From Canna indica (lineage: Eukaryota; Streptophyta; Magnoliopsida; Zingiberales; Cannaceae): a stretch of 64,000 nucleotides of DNA. The number at the start of each line of letters is the position of its first letter. The first letter of the stretch is position 1. Below the pieces are notes generated by a model. It ran no database searches, was not told the origin of the DNA, and saw nothing but the letters and a program-made list of their open reading frames with translations. The position numbers and the translations under genes were made by a program. Where the stretch lies: the NCBI GenBank assembly GCA_034359265.1, contig CP136898.1, positions 37,409,501 to 37,473,500 of the forward strand, given 5' to 3'. Positions 9,556 to 21,575 of this stretch are shown here, piece by piece.

Positions 9556-12190
9556 GAATAAGTACCAGCACAAACAAACCCCATATCACAGATGCTCTCG
9601 AGAACGTTTGGAGAGAGGCAAGACGTTGCGACGATTTCCACTAGGCCCAATTGTGATGAAGAAGGTTCATAATGAGCTCGAGTCACACTGTGGCAATTGT
9701 CAATAACAGCTTTTCTAGCCTCAGCCTTTTTTAGAGTAGGTAGGTATTCTTTGTTGAAGAGACGCGAACTTCTTCTGACCGATGTTATAGTGGGTGTTTT
9801 TTTGTGCTTGTGTTTTTTCTTTGGTTTAGCTACTGGAGAAGACAAGGTAGTAGCATCCGTCAATTCAATTTCTGGTGGAACGGGAATCGGGTCAGAATAT
9901 GTGTCGAAATCCCTGTGACAACTCGGAGAAGCCTCTGTAACAGTAACACTCGGAACCCAAAGCAAAGGAGGCTCACTGCATGATGGACCAAGATAGGGAC
10001 TAGGTTAGTCGGTCAAGCCCGGATTGGGCTAGAGGGCCCAATCATAATAGAGAACGATGCATTGGCCTGGTGCATATGCTATGGAGTGTTCGGTCAAAAT
10101 AGCGTAGTCTGAATCGAAGCAATTTGAGTCAACCGGGCTCGGGTGCGCTAGGGCGGGTGGAGACTGCGCCATGTGGTTTGGGAGTCCGCGAAAGATCCGA
10201 TCCGAACAGATCCGCTCCGAATAGAAAGCCTCATTTGAAAATTTCTCCTGTTCAAAAGCCAAATAAAGTAACCCACGATCGGGCTACCACATGGCTGAGA
10301 TCAAACCGCCATTCGCCAAAGCCGATAAAAATGCTGCGTTAGAGCAGACAGAACGACCACAAAACGCCGAAGGAGAATATGAAAGAGGAAAGGAATCAAG
10401 CTCCCTTCTGAGTAGTAGGATGAGAAGCTTCTCCGAATCAATCGTGGCCAGCAGATCAAAATCGGCCCGGCCAATATGAGGCGTCGAAAGGAAATCAGGC
10501 GCCGCTAGCGAACAAGTCCTGAGGACGACAGACGCCTCAGTAGGCACCTGTGCCACTTCACCAGGGGGGGAAGGCTGCTGACCAACCTTAAAACGACAAA
10601 GGCTCAGGTACGATGGTCTTCCTTGTCGTATTGTCACCATAGATACCATCTTTCTCGGCTGGCCGAGGGGAGGCACTAACGGCCGACGTAGACGGTGTCA
10701 CCGTCGGCAGAGTGGAGAGCTTCAACTATGGACAGATGTGACGTAAGGTAGTGTTGTCGGACAACAACTCCGAAGTGTAGAATCCAGGCGGCGGTGACTC
10801 TCTGTGGCTTCGGGTTGAGCCTCTTAAGTCACTCAGAATACCAAGAGCAGCATCCAATGCCAGTGAAGCTTTGGCAGTATTGAGCATTTCTGTCGTCCTG
10901 TCAACGTTTGCATCGCCATTGGCGCGATCATTTTTGTCATTCTTGTCGTCCTGGATCGGGCCAGCATCAGGAGCATCGGCATGATTGTAGCATCTCTCAT
11001 TCCATGCAATAAGAACATCCACTGCGTATTTGTGATCAGCAGCAACAACGTGGATGGTCGACGGTATTGCATTCAAGGAGGATGTCCGAAGCAACACTTG
11101 ACAAGCGTCGAGGTCAGACCATTGCAGTGAGTTTTCATCAGAGGCGTCGAGACTGGCGAAAGGGCCAACCAAAGCAGCCAAGGTCTCTTGGTTCCAGTAA
11201 ATGATGGGGAGCCCCTGAAGCTCGACGCCAACTTTGGATTCCGGGAGGGGAAAATTGGAGAATATCTCGTCTCTCTTCCATTCCGAGAAGGAGAGGAGAA
11301 GATAGTTCCACTTCAGTTGACCCATCCGCAGGAGGCGGTGTTTGAACTTAGAGTCGGGGGAGCACGGTGTTGTGACGAGGAATCTGCCATGCCATCAGGA
11401 AGTTTTCTTTGTCGCTAGAGATGTTGATGTTGTTGAACGTGGTCGAACTGGCGGGTGAGAAAAGCGATGACGCCCAAGTCATGGTGCATTTGTCCACGGA
11501 CCGTGACCACGACACATCGGAAACATTGGGAAGGAAGGCGGTGATGGAGGTTGGACTGTAGGCTTCAAGAGCATTGGTGTTTGAACCGCGAGAGGACAGA
11601 GAGTCCGGGTAGAACCCTTCAAGGCTCGTGCGGATGAGTGGGTGGGGATGCGCCGATGGCGAAGACATAGCAGAGCAAGATGACAAAGGGGCTAAGGAGG
11701 GGGGAGTAGGGGAGAGTGGGACACACCAAGTAGGTGGGGAGGATGAAGAAGAAGGTGAATGTGAGGTCCGAGCAATTGAAAGGCAGCGACTGCGAACGTG
11801 GCCAGGTTTGCGACACGCAAAGCATGTGGATTGGTGGATGCAGGAAGTGTAGGAACGAGCCAGATGACTGGGCCCCAAGCAACAAAAGCACAAACCTGAG
11901 GTGCGGAGTTTGGATAAAATGGATGGGAGGCTAGGGGAGGGTGAAGGGGTAGAGGCATGAGAATATGATGAGACAGAGACGACGGCGGGGGGAGGAGTTG
12001 GACGACCCATTCTAATGACGTCTACGAAGGTTGCGCCAGAACCAATCCACCGTGGAAAGGATTGTTTGGGAGCGGCGGGGAAGGAGACGCGAGAGGGAGG
12101 GGTCCGAGGGGTCTCTGGGAGCAGAAGCATGATGGGTAGAGGAAAGAGGCGGTCAAAGCGGGTGGCGGAAGGGAGGAGGAGGGGGAAGGT
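9556..12190 (-). pseudogene. LINE ORF1 protein (zinc knuckle, DUF4283-like), broken
   Basis: Read on the minus strand, the N-terminal part (12130-11348) is Ser/Pro-rich and has two CCHC-like clusters, CFCCLGPSHLARSY and CFACRKPGHVRSRC, the RNA-binding signature of plant L1 ORF1. The next block (11325-10726) contains KRDEIFSNFPLPES and GLPIIYWNQETLAALVG, typical of the DUF4283-like part of ORF1. Further pieces follow at 10676-10284, 10262-10029 and 9965-9560 in shifted frames. The last one has a basic KPKKKHKHKK stretch and ends near CDMGFVCAGTYSG, where foreign DNA begins. ORF1 proteins bind LINE RNA in the cytoplasm. Several frame breaks and stops make this copy non-functional. Confidence 0.75.
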
Positions 12191-12246
12191 AGGTGACGGA
12201 GGAGGAGGGGGGCGCGCCGAAGATATAATTAATAATACATGGATAG

Positions 12247-12363
12247 ATAATTGAATAACTGATCATATACATATTCCTTACTACTTCTCTATCTTGTTTA
12301 ACTTTGAACTTTGAATTGCAGTGAAGTAGTAAGGAATATGTATGTGATCAGTTATTCAATTAT
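12247..12363. repeat. 39-base inverted repeat at a LINE 5' junction
   Basis: The arm at 12247-12285 and the arm at 12325-12363 are reverse complements with one mismatch, separated by 39 bases. The second arm is the first sequence inside the LINE insertion that begins at 12325. It is followed by a direct copy of about 20 bases (CTATCTTGTTTAACTTTGAA, at 12288-12307 and again at 12369-12388) of the same flanking DNA. Confidence 0.9.
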
Positions 12364-13837
12364 CTTCACTATCTTGTTTAACTTTGAAATCCACTAAGTG
12401 CCATGATCCTAGGATTGTGTTCTTTGTGGACAAACATTGCTCTTGGAGTTGACGTCTTTTTAACAATGCCTTTGCTGAACTTTTGCTTGGATGCTTAAAA
12501 TTGATTAATAGTGGCTCAAACTCTTCTGTTATGATGGATAATTGGTTGTATGATTTACCATTCTGCATTAAGCCTACATTTCTTAATATTGATATGTTGG
12601 ATGCTAACCTGGATGTTGATAATTTAATTCTTGCTCAATGTTGGAATATTGCCCACTGTGATGCTTACTTTGGCCCTGTAGTGTCAGATATCAGTAGCCA
12701 GATTAGATTGCCTATGAATCCCGGGGATGACAAATACGTTTGGAGAGAGGCCCAGGGGGTAGTGTTACCACCAAGTTAGTCTATCGATTTCTTAGAAGTC
12801 ATGTGCTTTCAACCAAGCAATTAGATCCCTGTTGGTCTGCCCTTTGGAAGATTCTTTCTGCTCCAAAAGTTAAGTTTTTTTGTTGAAAGTTTTCCACCGC
12901 CGCCTCCCCACTCGAGCCAGGATAACTGCTATTGGCCTGGGTACCTCTGACTTCTGCCCCTTTTGTCAAACTTCCTCTGAGACCATTGACCACCTTCTTC
13001 AATTTTGTCCTTTTGCTTTGTCTGTTTGGAACCTCCTCCAAACTAAGACAAGACTTCTTTTAAATCCTCAATTAGTTTGGGACCCTGGTACCTGGTTTTA
13101 TGGTACTAAAAATCTACCAATAGGATCAACTTACCGACATGCTCTAATTGCTAATGGATGTTGGTACATTTGGTACGCTAGGAATAAGATGGTTCACGAG
13201 GTTAGGCAGCCTACCCCCTTGCCCTTGTGACTCAAATCTTAGCATTTACTGAAGCCTACTTCAGTAAATTCAAGCCTGAGGGAAATTCTTTGCAAAATCG
13301 ATCCAATGCTACCTGGAATCCTCCACCACATGGTCTTCTTAAAATAAATTGTGATGCTTCTTTTTTGAACAATGCAGGTGGGATTGGTTATGTGATTCGT
13401 TCTTCTGATGGTCAGTGTTTATTTGCTAAAAATGTTGTGGTTTCTGGTGATTCGGTTATCTTTATGGAGGCTTTGACAATTAAGCATAGTCTCATCTTTG
13501 CCTTGGAGCACTCGCTCCCGCATTTTCAAGTGGAGTCAGACTCCAAGACCTTGATTGATGCTTTGACAAATCGAATGGACGTACCGTGGCAGATCAGCTA
13601 TGTGGTTGCAGATATTCATTTTCTTGCATTACGTTGTAATTTTGATAGTTTTGTATTTTACTATCGAGAAGCTAACAAAGCTGCCCATTAGGCAGCAAAT
13701 AGGGCGAGGTGTCTGCACGATATCTTGGTGTGGCCGACCGTCCGACCTCCTGAATTGGAGGAAATTTTGTATCTGAACCTTTTTGGCTCTGCCTCCGACA
13801 GACTTTTAATTTAAGTTGCATTTTTCTAAAAAAAAAA
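12325..13837 (+). mobile_element. 5'-truncated LINE with RNase H tail
   Basis: The insertion is flanked by the 12-bp direct repeat GAATTGCAGTGA at 12313-12324 and 13838-13849 and ends in a short poly(A) (about 13828-13837). It keeps only the C-terminal part of ORF2. This includes the end of the RT/connection region (12483-12779), a zf-RVT domain (12880-13200) with FCPFCQTSSETIDHLLQFC, and an RNase H-like domain (13227-13805) with INCDASFLNNAGGIG, EALTIKHSL and VESDSKTLIDAL. Frame breaks occur at 12778 and 13230 and a stop at 13689. LINEs with a C-terminal RNase H are a known plant L1 subgroup, so this copy differs from the LINE at 3000-12217. Confidence 0.85.
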
Positions 13838-13861
13838 GAATTGCAGTGACATGGTACCATG

Positions 13862-13990
13862 CACTCACTTGCAAGTCTTTAATGGAAACCCTTACAATAG
13901 AAAATGTGATGTTTATAGCTTTGGCATCTGCCTGTGGGTGTTATACTGTTGTGATATCTCATCTCTATTTTTGATAGACAATCAGAATTC
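13862..13990 (+). pseudogene. Protein kinase exon fragment (Raf-like MAPKKK type)
   Basis: One frame reads FNGNPYNRKCDVYSFGICLW (about 13878-13937), then YCCDIS. This is kinase subdomain IX, whose Asp-Val-Tyr-Ser-Phe-Gly stabilises the catalytic loop. The N-G-x-P-Y-N-R-K-C and L-Y-C-C-D context fits the plant Raf-like group (ATN1/HT1-like). The preceding APE-type activation segment is degraded and the frame stops at about 13994. The fragment sits just right of the truncated LINE, whose TSD overlaps a TTGCAG that could have been its splice acceptor. No other kinase exon was found. Confidence 0.65.
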
Positions 13991-14831
13991 ATGAAGTTTG
14001 CTTATCAAGAAGTGGGTTTATTACCATGGAGACAGAATAAGTATTGCTTCTTCAACTTCTGCCTCCATTAAGCTTCTTCTCTCACATGAAGAAGACATAA
14101 AATTATTACTATGAATGTGTTTTTTGGGATAAAAAGCATAAAGATTTCAATAAATAGTGAGTGTTTAAGTTTTATGACATTCCTTAACTATGACATAAAT
14201 GAACAATATTCTTATTAAATGTAAAATTACTTTAATATATTGTTTTAGGTACACTAATTCTTGCTCACTCAAACTCTGAATACAAGTAAGTACTCGATTC
14301 GTCTTGGGAAATCTAGGAGAGAATGTCCTATGTTTTCAAGCGAGTATCGTCTCGAAAAATCTATGCCAAAGTGGATATGAAAATTAGAAAGGACTTTCTA
14401 ATGTACCATTTGAGACGGTAACTCCGGAAATTGGTTAGATATGGATAAGTATTAGGGTCTGACATTTCTTTCATACCTTAGTTTGATTCGGGACATTGTT
14501 TAATCGAATGATTGAATTACATGAGAACTAATCACCAACGGACGTTCGATCCTATCTGATTGAACTCCACACTATCTGGGTAGTCATAACACGTTGCTAG
14601 ACATCAATCGTGACTTGTGGATTGAAAGTCAATCAAGGGGTTGATCGGGCGATCTCATTAAAAGGTTTGATGATGATCGGATAAATTAATTTGGATAGAA
14701 GACGTTCTATCAAATTAAATGTACTCGCATGGGGAAGACCCACTGCCAGCTTAGTATGCGGGATAAATTTCGAAATTAGCAAAAATATCTACTAGCATGG
14801 ATATACCAAAAATGCTCGTCTACGAAAATTT

Positions 14832-15110
14832 GAATTAACGAAAGGTTCCTTAAATTTAAATAACTACAAATAAGGAAATTTTAATTGAGGAAATGTTCCT
14901 CAAATTTAAATCTCTACAAGTTAAGAAAATTTGATTTAAGGAAAGGTTCCTTAAATTCAAATAACTACAAGTAAGGAAATTTGAATTAAGGAAAGGTTCC
15001 TTGAATTCAAATATTTACAAGTTAAGGAAATTTGGAATAAGGAAAGGTTACTTAAATTCAAATAGCTACAAGTAAGGGAATTTGAAATAAGGAAAGGTTC
15101 CATAATTCAA
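14832..15110. repeat. Tandem 50-51 bp repeats in the LTR U3
   Basis: The word AAAGGTTCC (with small changes) recurs at 14841, 14891, 14942, 14992, 15043 and 15093. This gives six units of 50-51 bases built around AAGGAAATTTGAATTAAGG and TTCAAATAACTACAAGT. The array ends about 35 bases before the TATA-like box, a usual place for LTR enhancer repeats. Confidence 0.85.
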
Positions 15111-15142
15111 ATTAGAATACCATTGAGGATTCGATTCTCACT

Positions 15143-15155
15143 CCTCTTTAAATAG
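15143..15155 (+). promoter_or_regulatory. TATA-like box of the split LTR
   Basis: CTCTTTAAATAGG follows the U3 repeats. The R/U5-like leader (with GAAACCCTAG) now lies beyond 32046 because the CACTA element entered about 10 bases downstream of the box. Confidence 0.5.
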
Positions 15156-15470
15156 GAGGGGGTGGCACTACTAGAAAAAGGCTCATATGCGACGACCGTA
15201 GCAGTAGCAAAGTCATCGCAGAAGATCTTCTACGATGGCAAAAAGTCGTTGCACACAATCGTTGCTGAAGAGCTCGTAGTAAAAAGTCTGCGACGACATT
15301 TCAGCCGTCATAGGAAGACGTGCACAACGACCGCTAAAAGTCGTCGTAGAATGGCTTGCGATGGCTATAACAGGAGTGGGCGACCATCTATGACGGCAAC
15401 GCCATCACAGATTACCCCTTTTGCGACAACTATTCCATCGCAATGCCGTCGCAAACTTTATTTTTTAAAA

Positions 15471-15946
15471 TAAAAATAAAATTTGTAATTATTTTCTTCT
15501 ACTTTATGGTTTACAACCAAACAGTTAACTAATGATATTATGGACATTAATATCATGACTATAGTTTCAGTGTACAAATAGGTGTGTGGAAGAAGCATAC
15601 TAGATGTAAAGCAGAAAATAAAAATTTTTGGAATATTATGCTTTCATTTTCGTTGTAAAAAAATTACTATGATTTTAGTAATATGGACAAAAAAATTTCA
15701 CAACCATTTTGCCATCAAATACGCAAGGGCAGAGCTATGTTTACAGGAAGGGAGGCAATTTTGCCATCATATTTAATTTTTTTTTCTTTATATATAGAGG
15801 AAAGGGCAATTTTGCCCCCCTTTCTCCCCGAATTAAAATATTTGTCATTTTCCTATTCCTTCCAAATTAAGACATTTGTCTATTTCCTTTATTTTATCTC
15901 AACACTAGAACCAAAAGTAAAAGTTTAACCTTAATCAAAATAAGTC
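15471..15946. other. CACTA interior, no gene recognised
   Basis: AT-rich non-coding DNA between the left subterminal repeats and the solo LTR. Short open frames here have no domain signature. Confidence 0.5.
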
Positions 15947-15951
15947 ACATG

Positions 15952-17168
15952 TGTTGGTGAAATGGCACACTAGGGGGGGTGAATAATGTGTTATCTAATC
16001 TCGCCTAAATCTGGTTTATCGATTTTAATCATTTTCTTAAATTACTTAGGCAAAACACAATATGAATTAATTACGTGCGGAAGCAAATGGTAAGCAATAT
16101 AAGAAAGCATAGATAATAGAGCAATGCAAACACAATGATTTATAGTGGTTCAGCAACTCGCCTACTCCACTACCTAAGCACCCCCGCTTAGGATTTCAAC
16201 CTAATCCACTAAATGTAGAGTTTCTTTACGATAAGGACTTTTCACCGGAAAGTCATCGCTCTCACACGAAGGCACTTCCACACCTCAAATTCTCTGCCTT
16301 TCTACCGAGAGCACTTTTCCACCTCACTCTCCCTAAGGACACTCTAATCCTAGATTACACCGGTGAAATTATGCCTAAACATCAAGGCAATCACCCACTC
16401 AATCAAACCTAGCAACCTAGGTTTACACACTTGATATAAAATAAAAATAAACAACAAAATACAATAACAATTGGAGCAATAAACAAACCAAAATATACTT
16501 AGCTCCAAAAGAAACTCCCTAGTCCTCTTGATGCCTCAAGGTGATGAATCGATGAAGTTTAAGGGCTCAATCAAGAAGGTGAGGATCAAAGCTAGGGTTT
16601 ACAAAGAAACTCTCAATGAAAGCTTTAAGTGTGATCAAAGATGGCTGAATGAAGGTGAAGATCAATGAAGAAGGCTATCATGACTTTCTATTTATAAGCC
16701 AAGAAGAGAAGAGGCAACACACCTCATCTCAACGGGCAAAAATCTGCCCGTTACCGCCCGTCGATCGCTGGTCCGGTCGACCGCCTGAGCGACCGGAGCA
16801 CTCTGTGCATTCCAGGCTCCGGCCGATCGACCGCCCCTGCAACCGAACCTGGGAAATCAATTTTTTTGTTGATTTTTTGTCGCGTTCTCCGTTTTCAAAT
16901 TTCGGATTTAATTTTTGGATTCTTTGCATCATAAAAGAGGATTACATATACATTATAGACATTTTAAGCCTAAACTCTATCTTCCCTAAGAATCTGAGCG
17001 CGTCGACCAACGTCCTTCCAATTTTTCAATTTTTATGATATTTTCGATCGCGGATGTCGAGCGCTAACCGACTTGGAACCTGAAAGTATTTCTCAATGAA
17101 ACATTAGTTCCATGTTTGTTATCACTAAAATCGAGATTAAGACCAAGGTAGAAAACTTTAGGCCAACA
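15952..17168 (-). mobile_element. Solo LTR, SIRE/Maximus-like Copia
   Basis: The plus strand runs TGTTGGTGAAATGG ... AGGCCAACA and is flanked by the 5-bp duplication ACATG (15947-15951, 17169-17173). In sense orientation it starts TGTTGGCCTAAAG and includes GATAACAAACATGG, as the larger solo LTR at 24665 does. A GC-rich patch at 16750-16850 repeats CGATCGACCG-type words. No internal region is present, so recombination between LTRs is the likely origin. Confidence 0.9.
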
Positions 17169-17173
17169 ACATG

Positions 17174-17498
17174 ATATTCGATAGGAACTAATTATATGTA
17201 GGCAAATTTTTATTATTATACTGAATGTGACCAATTTAACTAAGAATTCTTTTAGACTTTTAAAAAATTGAAATGAATCAAATTTCAAATATCAAACTGA
17301 GTGAAATTAATCAAAATTGTTTTCGACTTTTATCCCATGCCCTCTAAAATAAATTATTATAATTATTATAATAATATTTTCCCCACGCCCCGACCTCATG
17401 CGCAACAATCCTTATTGTTCTCATACCTCGTGCCTAATTATTGATGCCCCGACCCCACATGCTTTATGAGCATTAGCTCCCGCGTGTAATGCCTGGTT
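17174..17498. other. CACTA interior between two retroelement insertions
   Basis: Non-coding, partly AT-rich (17340-17380), with no gene recognised. Confidence 0.5.
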
Positions 17499-17503
17499 GT
17501 TAC

Positions 17504-17860
17504 TATAAGGAAATATGTCTTTTGTGGCATAAAGTATGTGTCTTTATATTTTGGGTTTAATAAATTAATGAGTAACGAGGGAAGTTAAAGTGAGAGAAGT
17601 TAAAGGGAGTTATTTTAGAAAGTAACCAACTTGATGGGAGTTGATTTATAAAAGAACTTATGAGAACTCTGATTCTCTTCCTAGCCATTATATTTTCTTC
17701 TCATTTTCACCAACCCTCTACTATTATTGTATTGATTATGGACCAAGGTATGTTCTTATACTTCACTTATCTTGTTTGTGAGAATCATGAATTTCAAAAT
17801 CATGTATGATGTGAATGATAATTTTTTGAATGTGATTTATAGAAAACTTATAAACTAACA
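17504..17860 (+). repeat. Copia-1 5' LTR
   Basis: 357 bases, starting TATAAGGAAATATG and ending AACTAACA. The start is TA, not the usual TG, but the matching TSD and the 3' LTR fix this boundary. Confidence 0.9.
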
Positions 17861-17862
17861 TG

Positions 17863-17880
17863 TGGTATCAGAGCCAGGTT
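17863..17880 (+). promoter_or_regulatory. Copia-1 primer-binding site
   Basis: TGGTATCAGAGCCAGGTT, the initiator-Met tRNA primer-binding sequence common to plant Copia elements, two bases after the LTR. Confidence 0.9.
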
Positions 17881-18615
17881 ATGAAATTTGTGATTCTCCA
17901 TAATTTATATGAACCCTAAATTATGAAATTGGGAATTTTGTATGAATAGAATTTTAATGGTAATGTTTCTGTGATGTGATTTGCTCTTTGAATTGATGAA
18001 TCAAATGACACGAACTATACGTCATTGCAAAGATTCTTTACTGTGACAAAATTTCCACTCCTGGAATGTCATTTTGCAATGAGAAAATGAAGTTGTCTAT
18101 ATGTGCAAACAATAGTAAATCCATTGCCCAAGCATGTATTTAAGTAAAGAAGTCATTTTGTCTTATATGACTATATTGTTTTACTTTAGATGCTTTATAT
18201 GTTGCTTTTGGAATATCAAATTTTATTTCCAAAATGATGTATGTCCTTAAATTTTGGAATTATAGTATGTGAAATTTATTAATCACCGAAGTGGTCAAAT
18301 CTGTAAGTCTAATAATTCCAATTTTATGATGGTTTATTTCAATTATCCATAGATTAGATGCTAAATGATGATTATTAGTGTATGGGTTAATTGAAGTTCA
18401 TTATTATAAGGCATTTAAGGATCACCCAAAGGTTGATTAATTGTCCTTATAATTAATGGACATGATTATTGGTAGTGTAAGTGCACTATTGGTTTTATTT
18501 GTATATCCAAAGATAGTAAATATTTCTAGTTAGTGCATATATCATTGTCAAATAATATTAAATTTATTAGCATCATTATGTTACTGTATATTGATGTATC
18601 ACCCATAGGAGAACA

Positions 18616-21575
18616 TTGATATACATTGAATGTTTAAATTATTGTTGTTTGAATCTGATGGTATGTTTATTTATGACTCAAAGCATTAATTTTAAGCATG
18701 TATTAATTGCAGTATCTGTCCCTATCTCATTGCATTCGCATGCTATGTCTTCCAATTTTAATGGGTTGAATTTCTCTTATTGGTGTAAACAAGTCCAATT
18801 TCACCTTGGTGTATTGGATCTTGATTTGACCCTTCAAGTTGAGAAACCTGCTGCTATTACTGTTGCTAGTAGCAATGAAGAAAAGGCTCATTATAAAGCT
18901 TGGGAAAGGTCAAACAAACTAAGCCTTATGTTTGTGCGAATGAGCATAGCAAACAACATCAAGTCCACTCTTCCTAAAACTGAAAGTGCTAAAGAATTTA
19001 CAAAGTTTGTGGAAGAGCGCTCCTAAACTGCTGATAAGTCTTTTGTTGGGACATTAATGAGTACTTTAACCATCATGAAATTTGATGGTTCTCGTACTAT
19101 GCATGAACATGTCATTGAAATGACAAATCTTGCAGCAAACCTTAAGTGTTTGGGAATGAAAGTGGATGAAAGTTTTCTTGTCCATTTTATTTTGAACTCA
19201 TTACCGTCTGAGTATGGTCCATTCCAAATGAACTATAATACCATGAAAGACAAGGAATGTTCATGAATTGCACAGTATGTTAGTTCAGGAGGAAACCAGA
19301 GTTAAGAATCAAGGAAACCACTCCATTCATTATGTGAACCATCAAGGAGCTGGAAAGAAAGTTGAAAAGAAACATGGAAAGGGAAAAGGACCATTAAAAA
19401 TTATTGAGTCCTCTTCCAAAATTCAAAAGAAAAAATCATATAATAGATGCCATTTCTGTGGGAAATTTGGACACTTTCAGAAGGATTGCCCAAGGCGTAA
19501 GGCTTGGTTCGAAAAGAAAGGTAATAAGCTTAATGCTTATGTATGTTTCGAATCAAATTTAATGGAAGTTCCCCACAATACGTCGTGGATTGATTCTGGA
19601 TGTATGACTCATGTTTCTAATTCGTTGCAGGGATTCCTTACGATCCAAACCACAAAGCCAATGAAAAGTTTGTCTTTATGGGCAATAAAATGAAGGTTCC
19701 AGTGGAAGCTATCGGACCTATCGTTTGATCCTAGACATTGGACATCATTTAGAATTATGTGAAACTCTTTATGTACCTAATATATCTAGGAATTTAGTTT
19801 ATTTATCTAAACTTGATGTTGTTGGATACTCTTTTAAATTTGGTAATGGATGTTTCAGTTTGTATAAGTATACATGTATGATTGGATCTAGTATACTTTG
19901 TGATGGTTTATATAAATTGAATCTTGACAATTTATATACTGACACACTTATGACCCTGCATCATATTGTTGACATTAAACATAGTTTAGTGAATGATCGT
20001 TCTGCTTACTTGTGGCATAGACGTTTGGATCACATTTCCAAAGAACGAATGGAAAGGTTGATAAAGATGACATCATTCCATATTTGGACTTCACTGACCT
20101 TAATATTTGTATGGATTGTATTAAAGGAGAGCAAACAAGACACACAAAGAAATGAGCCACAAGAAGTACCCAGCTTCTTGAAATTGTACACACTGACATA
20201 TGTGGACCCTTTGATGTACATTCCTTTAGTAAAGAAAATTATTTCATCACCTTTATTGACGATTATTCACGTTATGGTTATGTCTACCTGCTGCATGAGA
20301 AAGCTCAGACAATTAATGCTTTAGAGATTTATATAAATGAAGTTGAAAGACAGTTAGACATAAAGGTGAAAATTGTCAGGTCTAATAGAGGTAGAGAGTA
20401 TTATGGAATATACGATGAAACTGGACAACACCCAGGTACATTTGCTAAATTCCTAAAAAAGCATGGCATATGTGCTCAATACACAATGTCAAGTACACCA
20501 CAACAAAATGGTGTATCAGAAAGGCGTAACTGAACCTTAATGAATATCGTTAGGACTATGATGAGTAATGCGTCTTTACCCTTGTCACTGTGGATGTATG
20601 CTTTAAAAACTGTCATGTATTTGTTGAATAGGGTTCCTAGTAAGGCAGTTCCAAAGATTCCTTTTGAACTGTGGATAGGTAGGAAACCCAGTTTGAGGCA
20701 CTTGCATGTTTGGGGGTGCCAGGCAGAAATTAGAGTAAATAACCCACAAGAAAAGAAACTGGATGCAAGGACAATCAGTGGATATTTCATTGGTTATCCA
20801 AAAAAATCAAAAGGGTATAGATTTTATTGTCCTACCCATAGTGCAAGAATTGTTGAAACTGGAAATGCTCGATCGGTTCATTGAGAATGGTGAAACCAGT
20901 GGGAGTAAAACTTCACAAAATATGGAGATTAAGGAAGTTAGAGTACAAGTTCCTTTGGCTGGTGCTTCTACTTCAATACTTGTTGTTCCTCATGTTGTTG
21001 AACTGAATAATAATCAAGAAGAACAACAAATAATTGATCTTGTGGTTAACAATGAGCCAATAATAGAACCACCACAGGAAATAGCATTAAGAAGATCTCA
21101 AAGGGAAATAAGATATTCTATTCCAGATGATTATGTGGTGTATCTACAAGAGTCAAAAAATGACTTATGTATTGATGATGATCCAGTTTCATTTTCACAA
21201 GCCATTAATTGTGATAATGTTGATAAATGGTTAGATGCCATGAAAGATGAACTTAAATCTATAGAACGGAATGGTGTATGAGACCTTGTGGAATTACCTG
21301 AAGGTTACAAGAGAGTTAGGTGTAAATAGGTCTTTAAGACTAAGCGTGACTCTCATGACAACCTTGAACGTTACAAGGCCCGTCTCGTTGCCAAAGGTTT
21401 TACTCAGAAAGATGGCATTGACTATAAGGAAACATTCTCATCGATTTCCAAGAAAGATTCTTTCAGGATTATTATGGCTTTGGTAGCTCATTATGATTTA
21501 GAGCCGCATCTAATGGATATGAAAACTGTCTTTCTAAATGGGAATTTAGAGGAAGATGTTTATATGGACCAACCA
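18616..21575 (+). pseudogene. Copia-1 gag-protease-integrase-RT, 5' part
   Basis: Gag (18616-19266) shows a UBN2-type pattern, with NFNGLNFSYWCKQVQFHLG and FILNSLPSEYGPF. A zinc knuckle CHFCGKFGHFQKDC follows (about 19450-19490). The protease motif is DSGCMTHV (about 19590). The pre-integrase (LWHRRLDHIS) is at about 20010, the integrase core to about 20560, and its C-terminal part ([16 protein letters not shown]) at about 20780-20840. RT begins near 21180 and runs to EEDVYMDQP, where Copia-2 enters at 21581. In-frame stops (for example 19024, 19264, and after SERRN at about 20531) and frameshifts break it. RT continues at 28475. Confidence 0.85.

Larger units (their letters stand above)
3000..12217 (-). 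mobile_element. L1-type LINE retrotransposon with a nested DNA element
   Basis: The element is flanked by a 13-bp direct repeat CGAAGATATAATT at 2987-2999 and 12218-12230. Its 3' end (low coordinate, minus strand) carries the A/T-rich tail expected of a poly(A) LINE end (about 3000-3030 on the plus strand). In minus-strand order it holds ORF1 with zinc knuckles and a DUF4283-like region, then a probable nested TIR element (about 6812-9555), then ORF2 with an APE-type endonuclease, reverse transcriptase and zf-RVT. Subtracting the nested element leaves about 6.5 kb, normal for a full-length plant L1. Both ORFs are broken, so it is dead. Confidence 0.85.
14250..15165 (+). mobile_element. LTR, left part, split by the CACTA insertion
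   Basis: The sequence reads as an LTR U3 region: non-coding, with a block of 50-bp repeats just upstream of a TATA-like CTCTTTAAATAGG (15143-15155). It stops at TGG (15163-15165), the target duplication of the CACTA element, and resumes at 32046 on the far side. The left boundary is not certain (about 14250). No internal domain of the parent element was seen, so it may be a solo LTR. Confidence 0.5.
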
